Assembly (NCBI GenBank): GCA_036489395.1
Contig: DASXFW010000120.1
Coordinates: 1-64,000, forward strand
Length of the DNA: 64,000 bases
Origin: JASHVB01 sp036489395
GTDB taxonomy: Bacteria > Pseudomonadota > Alphaproteobacteria > Acetobacterales > Acetobacteraceae
Reading direction: 5' to 3'
Numbering within the stretch: the first letter of the stretch is position 1; each line of letters starts with the position of its first letter. Below are positions 26,173 to 35,313 of the stretch, one piece after another. The translations under genes were made by a program, and so were the position numbers. A model generated the notes under the pieces. That model had not been told where the DNA came from. It saw only the letters and a list, made by a program, of their open reading frames with translations, and made no database searches.

Positions 26173-26835
26173 TCAGAACCAGGATTGCGGAATGATCAGC
26201 GTGTCGCCGGGCTCCATGGCGACGTTCTGGCTGATATCCCCATGGTTCAGCAGGTCGTTCAGCTTGACGTGGATCATCTCCTCCTTGCCCTTAGCATCGT
26301 GCCGAACGATTACCGCCCGGTTACCGGCGGCATATTTCGTCAGCCCCTTGGTGGCGATCATCACGTCCAGCAGGGTCATGCTGTCCCGATAGGGTATGGC
26401 GATCGGGTCGGTTGCTTCGCCGATCACCCGGATCTGACGGTTGGGCGGCCCGACGAAGCTGCGGACGATTACCGTCACGACCGGGTCCTTGATGTACTTC
26501 TTGAGCCGGCCCTCGATGTCGCGGGCGAGTTGGGTAGGCGTCTTGCCGGCGGCGACAATGTCCTCGATCAGCGGCACCGAGATCCGGCCATCCGGGCGGA
26601 CCGCTACGCCGCCCTCGCTGAGGTCGGGATTGCGATAGACGAAAACGCTGAGGTCGTCCCCGGCGCCGATCACGTAGTCCGCCGACTGGACGTCCTTGTC
26701 GTGCTTTTCCGCTTTCACCACGGACGAGGCGCTGACGTTGGTGGCCGCCGCGCCGGAGCCGCCCCCCGAACAAGCGGCGAGTGGCAGGACGAAAGCCGAC
26801 AACGAGACGAAGAGCATCAAGGCACGCCGGATCAT
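26173..26835 (-). CDS. XrtA-system polysaccharide export lipoprotein (Wza-like)
   Basis: Outer-membrane lipoprotein of 220 residues in the polysaccharide export (Wza/KpsD) family. The signal peptide ends in the lipobox LAAC with C22 as the lipidated residue. The poly_export domain starts at YVIGAGDDLSVFVYRNPDLS and is followed by SLBB-type segments (IRVIGEATDPIAIPYRDSMTLLD). A C-terminal GDTLIIPQSWF is the usual subfamily end. It should form the periplasm-to-outside channel. I use the ATG at 26835; a GTG two codons earlier is possible. It is the first protein gene of the leftward operon, 45 bp after a tRNA-Val on the same strand. Confidence 0.93.
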   Translation of the reverse strand: MIRRALMLFVSLSAFVLPLAACSGGGSGAAATNVSASSVVKAEKHDKDVQSADYVIGAGDDLSVFVYRNPDLSEGGVAVRPDGRISVPLIEDIVAAGKTPTQLARDIEGRLKKYIKDPVVTVIVRSFVGPPNRQIRVIGEATDPIAIPYRDSMTLLDVMIATKGLTKYAAGNRAVIVRHDAKGKEEMIHVKLNDLLNHGDISQNVAMEPGDTLIIPQSWF

Positions 26836-26879
26836 AGCCACGCTGACCTCGAAACATGATAGAGAGAGAACGATCGATT

Positions 26880-26953
26880 TGGTAGGCGCGGAAGGAATCG
26901 AACCCCCTCTTCTGCCACGTAAAGGCAGCGCTCTGCCAATGAGCTACGCGCCT
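26880..26953 (-). tRNA. tRNA-Val (anticodon UAC)
   Basis: A complete cloverleaf on the minus strand. The acceptor stem AGGCGCG pairs with CGCGCCT, the D-arm is GCTC-ATTGGCA-GAGC, and the anticodon stem CTGCC/GGCAG holds the loop TTTACGT, giving anticodon TAC. The T-arm loop is TTCGATT, and a discriminator A plus encoded CCA ends at 26880. The valine identity rests on the anticodon. Position 37 is G. It lies directly upstream of the exopolysaccharide export operon in the same orientation. Confidence 0.92.
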
Positions 26954-27400
26954 CCGCACGGCCGCCGCAACCGAAATCAATGGTGGCACCGGCTCTTCCA
27001 ATCGTGATAAGTCCATACCACTGAGGCGCGGATCAGGCAACACGTGTATCATAAACGTGTCTCGCGTCCGGGTAGGATGAGCATCGAGAGTAAACGCATA
27101 AGTTGTGTTAGCCCCCGGCCTGCCTTTGACCACATCAGACGCGCACAGCATGACTTTTCGGATTTCGCGCATGCGGAAAGCCGCAGAAACCAAAGTGTCA
27201 GAATTGATTGCCTACCCTGGCCCCGAACAACCGAGTGGCATGCCAATGTCTGCTAAATTTCTGGACATCAGGTCGGTTATCCGCTATCGGCTCGGTTCCG
27301 CGAGCAGCCGCACAGAGATGCGCGAGCAGCCTGGCGGGGGGGAAAGCGGCCTTGCGCATGAACCAGTCCATGGAGGGCCGATGACCGTAGGGAGTGCTGG
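26954..27400. promoter_or_regulatory. Divergent control region of the XrtA locus
   Basis: This 447-bp region has no gene and lies between the tRNA (leftward) and the initiating glycosyltransferase (rightward), so both arms of the locus must be controlled from it or from within the tRNA gap. It contains a partial palindrome ACACGTGTatcataAACGTGT near 27040. TGGCACC at 26984 resembles a sigma-54 -24 box, but no proper -12 element follows. I cannot place a promoter with confidence. It is notably poorer in GC than its surroundings. Confidence 0.5.
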
Positions 27401-28759
27401 ATGACGCGCGTCCTTGCTCACTACGTGTCGGTCGAAACCGCCGCGCTCGGTGTCTTCGAACTGGCGCTGTCCTTCCTTATCATCGACGTCCTGCTCAACG
27501 CGTTCGGCGGCATCGAAGTGCTGGGCGCCAGCAGCGCGGTTGTTGCCGGCGACGCGACGGCGCTGGCGGCCCTGCTCGCCCTGACCACCGCCGGCATCGC
27601 CGCAACGATCGGTCTGTATCGTCCGGAAATCTGCCTCGAACGCCGCCGCACCCTCGTCGCCGCGCTTACCGCCGGTATCGTCGCCTTCCCGGTCCTCCTG
27701 CTCGTCAGCAACGGTTACCAGATCCGCTTGACCGCCCCGGTCATGGTGAAGCTGGCCGGGCTGCTGATCGTCTGCCAGACCGGCATCCTGCTCACCCATC
27801 TCGCGTTCGCCGCCGTCGTCCCTCGCGGCGGCATGGTCCGCCGTGTCCTGGTCGTGGGGTCCGGCCGCCGCGCCAACCGCCTGATGGAGATGTTGCGCAC
27901 CCGCCGCGGCCGCTTGTTCGTGCCGGTCGAAGCGCCCACCGATGGCCTGCCCCTCACGCCCGCGGCTCTGCGAGGCCAGAAGATCTGGGGCGTGGTCCTC
28001 GCCTCCGACGACGTGGCCGGCCAGCCGCCGCTGACCCTGCTCGACAGCAAGCTGCGCGGCGTCCGCGTGCTCAGCGACACCGCATTCTGCGAGCTGCATC
28101 TCGGCCGCATCGACCTCGACACCATCGACGCCAACTGGATGCTGTGCGCCGACGGCTTCGTGCACGGCCGGATTGCCAATGCGACCAAGCGGGCGCTCGA
28201 CCTTCTGGTCAGCATGGTCCTGCTGGTGCTGACCCTGCCGGTCATGCTGGCGACCGCGATGTTGATCCGCCTCGGCAGTCCCGGACCAGTGTTCTATCGC
28301 CAGCAACGCGTCGGCCTGCACGGCGAGATCTTCACTCTGTACAAGTTCCGCAGCATGACGGTGGACGCCGAGACCGGCGGCAAGCCTCGATGGGCCCAGC
28401 AGCGCGATCCGCGCATCACCTGGATCGGCAGCTTCGTCCGCCCCATGCGCATCGACGAGTTGCCGCAGCTTTTCAACGTATTGCTCGGCCAGATGAGCGT
28501 TATCGGTCCGCGCCCGGAACGGCCTCACTTCGTCGAACAATTGTCGCACGCCATCCCGTTCTACCAGGAGCGGTCGTATGTAAAGCCGGGCATCACCGGA
28601 TGGGCCCAGGTCAATTACCCATATGGTGCCTCGGTAGAAGACGCCCGGGAAAAGCTCTCCTACGACCTTTACTATGTGAAGAACCGCAGCCTGCTGATCG
28701 ATCTGCTCATCCTCGTGTCAACCGTGCGGGTGATCCTGCTGCGTGAGGGCGCGCGCTGA
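27401..28759 (+). CDS. XrtA-system initiating sugar-phosphate transferase
   Basis: Polyprenyl-phosphate sugar-phosphotransferase of 452 residues (TIGR03013-type) that starts repeat-unit synthesis on the lipid carrier. The N-terminal half has four to five membrane segments and a nucleotide-binding-like CoA-fold region (RRVLVVGSGRRANRLMEML, about 148-166). One more membrane helix precedes the catalytic C-terminal domain, with GPVFYRQQRVGLHGEIFTLY, KFRSMTVDAE, DELPQLFNVLLGQMSVIGPR and KPGITGWAQVNYPYGASVED. AGGGAG 8 bp upstream is the ribosome-binding site. It is the first gene of the rightward arm, separated from PrsK by a 264-bp repeat-containing gap. Confidence 0.93.
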   Translation: MTRVLAHYVSVETAALGVFELALSFLIIDVLLNAFGGIEVLGASSAVVAGDATALAALLALTTAGIAATIGLYRPEICLERRRTLVAALTAGIVAFPVLLLVSNGYQIRLTAPVMVKLAGLLIVCQTGILLTHLAFAAVVPRGGMVRRVLVVGSGRRANRLMEMLRTRRGRLFVPVEAPTDGLPLTPAALRGQKIWGVVLASDDVAGQPPLTLLDSKLRGVRVLSDTAFCELHLGRIDLDTIDANWMLCADGFVHGRIANATKRALDLLVSMVLLVLTLPVMLATAMLIRLGSPGPVFYRQQRVGLHGEIFTLYKFRSMTVDAETGGKPRWAQQRDPRITWIGSFVRPMRIDELPQLFNVLLGQMSVIGPRPERPHFVEQLSHAIPFYQERSYVKPGITGWAQVNYPYGASVEDAREKLSYDLYYVKNRSLLIDLLILVSTVRVILLREGAR

Positions 28760-28774
28760 CCCCCCATCGATGAA

Positions 28775-28975
28775 ACTGCGGCTTCCTGTCATTGCGAACG
28801 GCTCCGAGTGCAACAAAATTTCTCCCCTTCCATTGTGGGGGGGAACTTGCCTGGACGGTTCATCCCTGGCGAGAAACAACGACCTCGGCATCATCACCGC
28901 GACAGCGGGGACCCATGCCGCCCCGGATCAAGTCCGGGGTAGGCTCCCGGTCACCGCTTTCGCCGGGATGACGAA
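28775..28975. repeat. Degenerate repeat modules before prsK
   Basis: The 264-bp gap holds fragments of module B/D (CTGTCATTGCGAACGG), module C (CTCCCCTTCCATTGTGGGGG) and a separate hairpin unit CCCCGGATCAAGTCCGGGG followed by CGCTTTCGCCGGGATGAC, a short repeat common in alphaproteobacteria. No clear promoter is visible. Confidence 0.6.
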
Positions 28976-29023
28976 CAGCCTGGGTGCAGCGCCAATGCCG
29001 GCAATCCGCTATAGGTTCGCCGC

Positions 29024-31078
29024 ATGACCGTCCACCTGCCGGCAATGGTCCTGCTTTATGGTGGCTGCGGCGCGATCTACATCGCGCTCGCCGCGCTGAT
29101 ACTGCTGCGCGCGCGTACCAGCCCCACGGGCGCCTGGCTGGCCGGCGCCTGCGTGATCACCGCCGCCTGGGCCGGTGCAACGGCCTGGTTCTGGCGGACC
29201 CCGGCGCAGGGTGTGCCCGCCTGGCTGGAACTTGCCCGCGGCGTCGCGTGGTACGCCTTCGTCCTGCACCTCTATCGCCGGAGCATCCCGGGCCGCAGCC
29301 AGCTCACCCAGATCCTCAGCACCATGGGGCTGCTGGCGCTGCTGCTGCTGGCGGGCCTGCCGCTGACTGACGCGCTGGCGCATGAATCCGCCAGCACGCT
29401 GTGGTCGCTGGGCACCGCGGTGCGGCTTGGCCTGGCCGTCGCCAACATCCTGCTGCTGGAGAATCTCTACTTCAACACGCCGGCCGACAGACGCTGGCAC
29501 ATCAACCTGCTCTGCATCGCCCTCGGCGGCTCGTTCCTCTACAACCTGCTGCTGTATTCCGACGCGCTACTCTTCCGCCGCCTGTCGCTCGGCTTGTTCC
29601 TGGCCCGCGCACCGGTCACCGCCTTCGCGGCACCGCTGATCGCCATCGCCGCGGCGCGCAACAAGCGGTGGGAGATCGACATCCACGTCTCGCGCGACGT
29701 GGTGTTCCACAGCGCGACGCTGGTGATGTCCGGCGTCTTCCTGCTCGGCCTTGCAGTCACCGGCGAAATCTTCCGCCGCGGCGGCGCCGAATGGGGCATC
29801 GTTGCCGAAGTATCGCTGGTGTCCGGCGGCATCCTGGCGCTCGGCGTAATGATCACCTCGGCCTCCGCCCGTTCGCGCATCCGCGCCACGGTCGTGGACC
29901 ACTTCTTCAGCCACCGTTACGACTACCGGCGCGAATGGATGCGCTGCATCGACATCCTTACCGCGCCGCAGACCCACACCGGCCTGCCGACCCGCGCAAT
30001 CCGCGCCGTCGCGGAGGTAGTTGACAGTCCCGCCGGCGCCTTGTTCATCCGCGCGCCGGGGGAGGTCGCGTTCCAATGGGCCGGCTCATGGAACATGCCC
30101 GCCGTGACACTGCCAATTCCGCCGGGCCACGCGCTGCTTCCCCAGTTCCGCAACAGCGATTGGACCGTCGAACTGGATCAGGTGCCGGAGACCGCCGCAT
30201 TATTCATCGAACTGCCTCGCGTCTGGCTCGCCGTCCCGCTGAACCACCTGGGCACGTTGATCGGCTTCGTCGTGCTCGCCCGCTCCCGTGCGCAGTTCAA
30301 GCTGGACCGCGAGGCCTTCGACCTGCTACGTGTCGTGGGACGCGAAGTAGCCAGCCGTGTTGCCGAACAACTCGCGGCAGAGGTCCTCTCGCAGACCCGG
30401 CAATTGCGCGAATACAGCCAGCGCTTTGCATTCGTCATCCATGATATCAAGAACGTCTCCGGCCAACTTTCGATGCTGCTCACCAACGCCGAAGTCCATG
30501 CGGACAATCCGGAATTTCAGCGCGACATGCTGGCGACCGTGCGTGCCTCCGTCGGCAAGATCAGCCGCCTGCTGACCCGCCTGCAGGCCGACCGACAGGA
30601 GCGTAGCCACGCACTGATCACCCCTTCGGAGCGGCTGAAGGACGTGATTGACGCCTGCCAACTCAGCCGCGAGGCCGATATCGTGTTCGAGGACGCGGGT
30701 GACAGCAGCGGAGCGGCAATCGATCCGGAAGCGTTCGATGCTGTCGTGACGCATTTGCTCAACAACGCGCTGGAGGCATCCGGACCGGGCGCGCCGATAC
30801 GCATCAAACTGCGGCAGGAGGCCTTGTCGATCGTCGTCGATATCGTGGACCAGGGACCCGGCATGACGCCGGAATTCATCCGCGATGAGTTGTTCCGCCC
30901 GTTTGCCACCACAAAGGGCGGCGGACACGGAATCGGTGCCTACCAGGCGCGCGAGCTGCTGCGCCAGGCCGGCGGCGACCTGCTGGTACTGAGCCGCCCG
31001 AACGCCGGCACCACGATGCGCGTGATGCTGCCTGCCGTGCGAACAATCGTTGCGGAAGCATCACCGCTTCCTGCCTGA
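29024..31078 (+). CDS. prsK: PEP-CTERM-system sensor histidine kinase PrsK
   Basis: Membrane histidine kinase of 684 residues. The N-terminal 290 residues hold about nine membrane segments, followed by a GAF-like domain (about 320-450). The H-box is FVIHDIKNVSGQLSML with phospho-acceptor H473; the ATPase domain has THLLNNALEAS (N box), DQGPGM and GGGHGIGAYQARELLRQ. This architecture and the H-box HDIKN are specific to the kinase that pairs with the sigma-54 regulator PrsR in exosortase A loci. PrsR follows 12 bp later. The signal sensed is unknown. Confidence 0.93.
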   Translation: MTVHLPAMVLLYGGCGAIYIALAALILLRARTSPTGAWLAGACVITAAWAGATAWFWRTPAQGVPAWLELARGVAWYAFVLHLYRRSIPGRSQLTQILSTMGLLALLLLAGLPLTDALAHESASTLWSLGTAVRLGLAVANILLLENLYFNTPADRRWHINLLCIALGGSFLYNLLLYSDALLFRRLSLGLFLARAPVTAFAAPLIAIAAARNKRWEIDIHVSRDVVFHSATLVMSGVFLLGLAVTGEIFRRGGAEWGIVAEVSLVSGGILALGVMITSASARSRIRATVVDHFFSHRYDYRREWMRCIDILTAPQTHTGLPTRAIRAVAEVVDSPAGALFIRAPGEVAFQWAGSWNMPAVTLPIPPGHALLPQFRNSDWTVELDQVPETAALFIELPRVWLAVPLNHLGTLIGFVVLARSRAQFKLDREAFDLLRVVGREVASRVAEQLAAEVLSQTRQLREYSQRFAFVIHDIKNVSGQLSMLLTNAEVHADNPEFQRDMLATVRASVGKISRLLTRLQADRQERSHALITPSERLKDVIDACQLSREADIVFEDAGDSSGAAIDPEAFDAVVTHLLNNALEASGPGAPIRIKLRQEALSIVVDIVDQGPGMTPEFIRDELFRPFATTKGGGHGIGAYQARELLRQAGGDLLVLSRPNAGTTMRVMLPAVRTIVAEASPLPA

Positions 31079-31090
31079 CCGGATCGAGCC

Positions 31091-32539
31091 ATGGCCAAAC
31101 CAAGACTGTTGATCGTCGAAGATGATGAAGGCCTGTGCTCCCAGTATCGCTGGGCGTTCCCTGGCTGCGACGTGTTGCTGGCGCACACCAGGCCGCAGGC
31201 GATTGCCCTGGTGAAGAAAGAGCGTCCGCCCGTGGCCGTCATGGACCTCGGCTTGCCGCCCGATCCTGACGGCGTCAGCGAGGGCTTCGCCACGCTGGAG
31301 GAAGTTCATCAGATCGCTCCGGAAACCAAAGTCATCATCGTTACCGGCAATGGCGAGCGAAAGAATGCGCTGAAGGCCGTAGCGGCCGGTGCCTACGATT
31401 TCTGCGAAAAGCCGGTCGAGCTCGAGGTGCTGCGCACGATCATCGAACGCGGCCTCAACCTGCACCGGCTGGAGGAGGAAAACCGCCGCCTGGCCGCGCG
31501 TCCGACGCGTTCCCCGATCGATCGCATCGTCACCGCACATCAGTCGATGCTGAAGGTCTGCCGCGACGTGGAGCGGCTGGCAGCAACCAATGTTCCGGTC
31601 CTGCTGCTGGGGGAAAGCGGCACCGGCAAGGAAGCGCTGGCGGAGGCACTGCACGAGCTCGGCCCGCGCGCCAAGCAGCCCTTCGTCGCCATCAACTGCG
31701 GCGCGATCCCCGAGAACCTCCTTGAATCGGAATTGTTCGGCCACGAGCGCGGCGCCTTCACCGGCGCGGTGAAGCAGACCGTCGGCAAGATCGAAAGCGC
31801 CCACAAGGGCACGTTGTTCCTCGATGAGATCGGCGATCTGCCGCATCCGTTGCAGGTGAAGCTGCTGCGCTTCCTGCAGGACCAGATCGTCGAGCGCATA
31901 GGCTCACGCCAGAAGATCCAGGTGGATGTGCGGATCGTCTCCGCCACCAACCAGGACCTGGAGGAACGCGTGAAGGAAGCCGCGTTCCGCAGCGACCTGT
32001 ACTACCGTATGAACGCCGTGACGCTGCGCATTCCGCCGCTGCGCGAGCGCGGCGGCGACGTGGTGCTGCTGGCGAACTACTTCTTGAACCGGTTCAATCA
32101 GGAGTTCAGCCGGAACCTCCGCGGGTTCACCGAGACGGCCACCATCGCGCTCGCCGCGCATGCCTGGCCCGGCAACGTGCGCGAACTGGAAAACCGCATG
32201 AAGCGCGCGGTGGTGATGGCGGACCGTCGCCTGATCGATGCCGCCGATCTGGAGCTGGCGCCAACCGGTGAGACGTTGCCCGATCTGGACCTGCGTGCCG
32301 CCCGCCTGCGCGCCGAGCGGGAGGTCATCCAGGTCGCGCTGGCGCGCAGCAGCAACACACTGTCGGTCGCGGCTCGCCTGCTCGGCGTCAGCCGGCCGAC
32401 CCTCTATAGCCTGATGCAGGCGCACGGATTAGATGTCGAAGTCCGAACCAACGAAGCAGGGGGCGATTCGGGCACGGAAGCCGGCGGAACGTTGGTGACG
32501 CAGGCGGCCGACGGCAACAGCACATCGGACAGCGATTGA
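31091..32539 (+). CDS. prsR: Sigma-54-dependent response regulator PrsR
   Basis: A 482-residue transcriptional activator with a receiver domain (1-125, phospho-acceptor D52 in VMDLGLPP), an AAA+ sigma-54 interaction domain (about 145-375) and a C-terminal Fis-type HTH (about 415-445, SNTLSVAARLLGVSRPTLYSLM). Walker A is GESGTGK (174-180), and the sigma-54 contact loop is GAFTGA (221-226). It is the partner of PrsK, encoded just upstream. In related bacteria it activates PEP-CTERM and exopolysaccharide genes from -24/-12 promoters. I could not find a convincing such promoter at the arms of this locus. Confidence 0.95.
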   Translation: MAKPRLLIVEDDEGLCSQYRWAFPGCDVLLAHTRPQAIALVKKERPPVAVMDLGLPPDPDGVSEGFATLEEVHQIAPETKVIIVTGNGERKNALKAVAAGAYDFCEKPVELEVLRTIIERGLNLHRLEEENRRLAARPTRSPIDRIVTAHQSMLKVCRDVERLAATNVPVLLLGESGTGKEALAEALHELGPRAKQPFVAINCGAIPENLLESELFGHERGAFTGAVKQTVGKIESAHKGTLFLDEIGDLPHPLQVKLLRFLQDQIVERIGSRQKIQVDVRIVSATNQDLEERVKEAAFRSDLYYRMNAVTLRIPPLRERGGDVVLLANYFLNRFNQEFSRNLRGFTETATIALAAHAWPGNVRELENRMKRAVVMADRRLIDAADLELAPTGETLPDLDLRAARLRAEREVIQVALARSSNTLSVAARLLGVSRPTLYSLMQAHGLDVEVRTNEAGGDSGTEAGGTLVTQAADGNSTSDSD

Positions 32540-32550
32540 GGTTCAGGACC

Positions 32551-35313
32551 ATGCGTCACCGCTCTCTCATTTGGCTTCTGCTGGGTGCATGGATCGGCAT
32601 CTGGCCGCTGGCGGCGCACGCCGACTACCTGTCGAGCGCGCGCAATGCCCTTAAGAAGGGCGACCTGCGGACCGCGCAGATCGATCTGCGCAACGCGGTG
32701 CGGGCCGACCCGCAGAACGCCGAAGCCCATTACTACCTGGGCCAGGTATCCTTCGAGCTGGGCGATCCCGTAGCCGCCGAACATGAAGCGGCCGAGGCAC
32801 AGAATCGCGGCTTCGACCCGCATCTCGCGGTGCGGCTGCTGGCCCAATCCCTGATGGCGCAAGGCAAGTTCGACGATCTGCTCAACCGTCTGAAGCCGGG
32901 TGGCAAGGATGCCAACCTCGACGCCTCGATCCTGGTGTTCCGCGGCTATGCGCAGATCGGCCTGAAGCAGCTCGATGCCGCGCAGGCATCGTTCGCGCAG
33001 GCGGAGCAGGAGGCGCCAAACGCGATCGAACCGTTGCTGGCGGAAGCGAGGCTCGCTGCCTCCCGCGGCGATATGGCCGGTGCCGAAGCCAAGATTGACA
33101 AGGCGGTGTCCGAGCAACCCAAGTCGGCCGAGGCCTTGCTGGCGAAGTCGCAGCTCCTGCGCATGAAGGGTGACGCGGCCGGTGCGCTGGCCGTACTCGA
33201 CACGCTGCTGGCGGACCAGCCCAGCATCGTCCAGGCGCGGCTGGATCGCGCCAGCCTGGAGATCGCGCTCAACAAGACCAAGGAGGCCGGCGACGACATC
33301 GACATGGTCCTCAAGGCCACGCCGGGCAACGTCCAGGCGTTGTACCTTCAGTCCGTCATGAAGGTGCAGGCCGGGGATTTCAAAGGCGCCGATGCCGAGC
33401 TGGAGCGTATCTCCGCCTACATTCCGCGCATTCCGCGCGGCTACTTCCTGGTCGCGGTGGTGAAGGAACACCTGGGCGAGCTCGAGCAAGCAGATGACGC
33501 GGCACGCCGCTATCTGGCGCGCGCACCGAACGATCTGGCGGCATACAAGATCCTGGCACGCATCCAGTTCATCAAGCATCGGCCGGACCAGGTGATCGAT
33601 ACGCTGACCCGCATCAGTGAGGCCGGCAAGGGCGACGCCGAGACCTACGACATGCTCGGCCGCGCCTACGCGGTGACCGGGCGCGCCACCGAAGCGGTGG
33701 CGGCTTTCCAGAAGGCGCAGTCCATGGCGCCGAAGGATGTGGGCATCCAGACCCGCCTCGCCAGTGTCCGCATGGGCATGGGCGAACCGAATGCCGCGAT
33801 GGGCGACCTGGAGCACACGCTGGAACTCGCGCCGAAACTGCCGCAGGTGGGCGAGGCGCTGTTCTTTGCCGCGCTCGCAACCGGCGACATGCAAAAAACC
33901 GCGGACGCGCTTGCCAAGGTGCAGGCGGCCGAGGGCGACACCGACGTGGTGCAGAATCTCGATGGCCTCTACAAGCTCGCCAAACTCGACCTGACCGGTG
34001 CGCACACCGCCTTCGCCGCCATCGTGCAGAAATACCCGGACTTCCTGCCAGCACAGGTGAATCTGGCACGCGTGGACGCCATGCAGGGCCAGGGTCCTGA
34101 AGCAGAGAAACTGCTGGCGAATATCCTGTCCAAGCATCCAACGGCCGAGCCGGCGCTGACCATGCTGGCAACCGACTACACACAGACCAATCGCCTGCCG
34201 GACGCGATCAAGCTGCTGGAAGCGGCGCACGCTTCCGACCCGACCAACGAACATCTGACTGCCAACCTGGCGGAGTTCTATGTCCGCGCCGCGCAGCCGC
34301 AGAAGTCGCTGGATCTGCTGAACGCCGTGAAGGGCGGCACCCAGACCAGCGTGCCGCTGCTGGCCGCGGTGGCCAGCTCCGAACTGGCGTTGGGCCAGAA
34401 GGACAAGGCGCGCGATACCTATGCCGAATTGCTCAAGCTCGATCCGCAGCAGCTTGCCGCGCGTCAGCAGCTCATTTCGCTGTACGTTGACGCAGGCGAT
34501 TTCGGGTCCGCCCGCAACGTGGCGAAAGCCGGCATCGCGGCAATGCCGCAGAACTACCAGCTTCTGCAGGACTACGTGATGATCGACCTGAAGGCGACGG
34601 GTGTCGATGCGGCTCTCGCTACGGCTGACAACCTGTATTCCCAGGATCGCAACTTCACGCTGGCCAGCGCGCTGCGCGGCGACGTGTACTTGGCGGCCAA
34701 CCGGCCCGATGACGCGATCACCGCCTATTCCGACGCCCTGCAGAAGGCGCCGATCACCCCGCTGCTGACGCGTCTGATCGCCGCGCAATTACGGGCCAAC
34801 AGGGTGGACGATGCGCGCAATACCCTGCTGGGTTGGGTGGGGAATCACCCCGACGACGTCGTGGCGCTGGAGCAACTCGCCGAGGTCAACATCGCCACCT
34901 CTCGTCTGGACGACGCGTCGAAGAACCTGCAGGCGATCCTCGCCAAGAAGCCGCACGACGCGGTCGCGCTGAACAATCTCGCCTGGATCTACGGACAGCA
35001 GCACGATCCGCGCGCGATGGACCTGGCGCGCCAGGCCTACGTGCTGTCGCCCGGCGCGCAGACCGCCGATACGCTGGGCTGGATTCTGACCAGCAGCGGC
35101 AAGGCCGCTGTCGGCGTCGATCTGCTGCGCCAGGCCAGCGCCCAGGCGACCAACGATCCACGCGTGCAGTACCACTACGCCGTGGCGCTGAACGATACCG
35201 GTAACAAGAAGGACGCCATCAAGCTGCTGACCGCCGTGGTTGCGGTGAAGGCGAACTTCACAGAAAAGGCGCAGGCCCAGCAGTTGCTGGATCAGTTGAA
35301 CAAGGGGTCGTGA
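32551..35313 (+). CDS. prsT: PEP-CTERM-system TPR-repeat protein PrsT
   Basis: A 920-residue exported protein made almost entirely of tetratricopeptide repeats (over twenty helical pairs) after a signal peptide that ends AAHA before DYLSSAR. It is a standard member of exosortase A loci, where it is usually called a TPR lipoprotein, but no lipobox cysteine is visible here, so this copy should be a soluble periplasmic protein. The ATG at 32551 places the signal peptide correctly; a TTG at 32536 overlaps the prsR stop. TPR arrays suggest a scaffold for the export complex, like AlgK or PelB; that role is inference. Its stop overlaps the next start as GTGA. Confidence 0.92.
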   Translation: MRHRSLIWLLLGAWIGIWPLAAHADYLSSARNALKKGDLRTAQIDLRNAVRADPQNAEAHYYLGQVSFELGDPVAAEHEAAEAQNRGFDPHLAVRLLAQSLMAQGKFDDLLNRLKPGGKDANLDASILVFRGYAQIGLKQLDAAQASFAQAEQEAPNAIEPLLAEARLAASRGDMAGAEAKIDKAVSEQPKSAEALLAKSQLLRMKGDAAGALAVLDTLLADQPSIVQARLDRASLEIALNKTKEAGDDIDMVLKATPGNVQALYLQSVMKVQAGDFKGADAELERISAYIPRIPRGYFLVAVVKEHLGELEQADDAARRYLARAPNDLAAYKILARIQFIKHRPDQVIDTLTRISEAGKGDAETYDMLGRAYAVTGRATEAVAAFQKAQSMAPKDVGIQTRLASVRMGMGEPNAAMGDLEHTLELAPKLPQVGEALFFAALATGDMQKTADALAKVQAAEGDTDVVQNLDGLYKLAKLDLTGAHTAFAAIVQKYPDFLPAQVNLARVDAMQGQGPEAEKLLANILSKHPTAEPALTMLATDYTQTNRLPDAIKLLEAAHASDPTNEHLTANLAEFYVRAAQPQKSLDLLNAVKGGTQTSVPLLAAVASSELALGQKDKARDTYAELLKLDPQQLAARQQLISLYVDAGDFGSARNVAKAGIAAMPQNYQLLQDYVMIDLKATGVDAALATADNLYSQDRNFTLASALRGDVYLAANRPDDAITAYSDALQKAPITPLLTRLIAAQLRANRVDDARNTLLGWVGNHPDDVVALEQLAEVNIATSRLDDASKNLQAILAKKPHDAVALNNLAWIYGQQHDPRAMDLARQAYVLSPGAQTADTLGWILTSSGKAAVGVDLLRQASAQATNDPRVQYHYAVALNDTGNKKDAIKLLTAVVAVKANFTEKAQAQQLLDQLNKGS

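Noticed and set aside
26984..27000. Possible sigma-54 promoter (TGGCACC) between the two arms of the XrtA locus
   Set aside because: The -12 position reads TCTTCC instead of TTGC, and no enhancer-like palindromes for PrsR are evident.
27226..27250. Possible sigma-54 promoter TGGCATGCC before the initiating transferase
   Set aside because: The TGC element lies three bases too far downstream for the -24/-12 spacing.
32404..34788. 794-codon leftward frame opposite prsT
   Set aside because: It mirrors the TPR gene; the repeats in the opposite strand explain its length.
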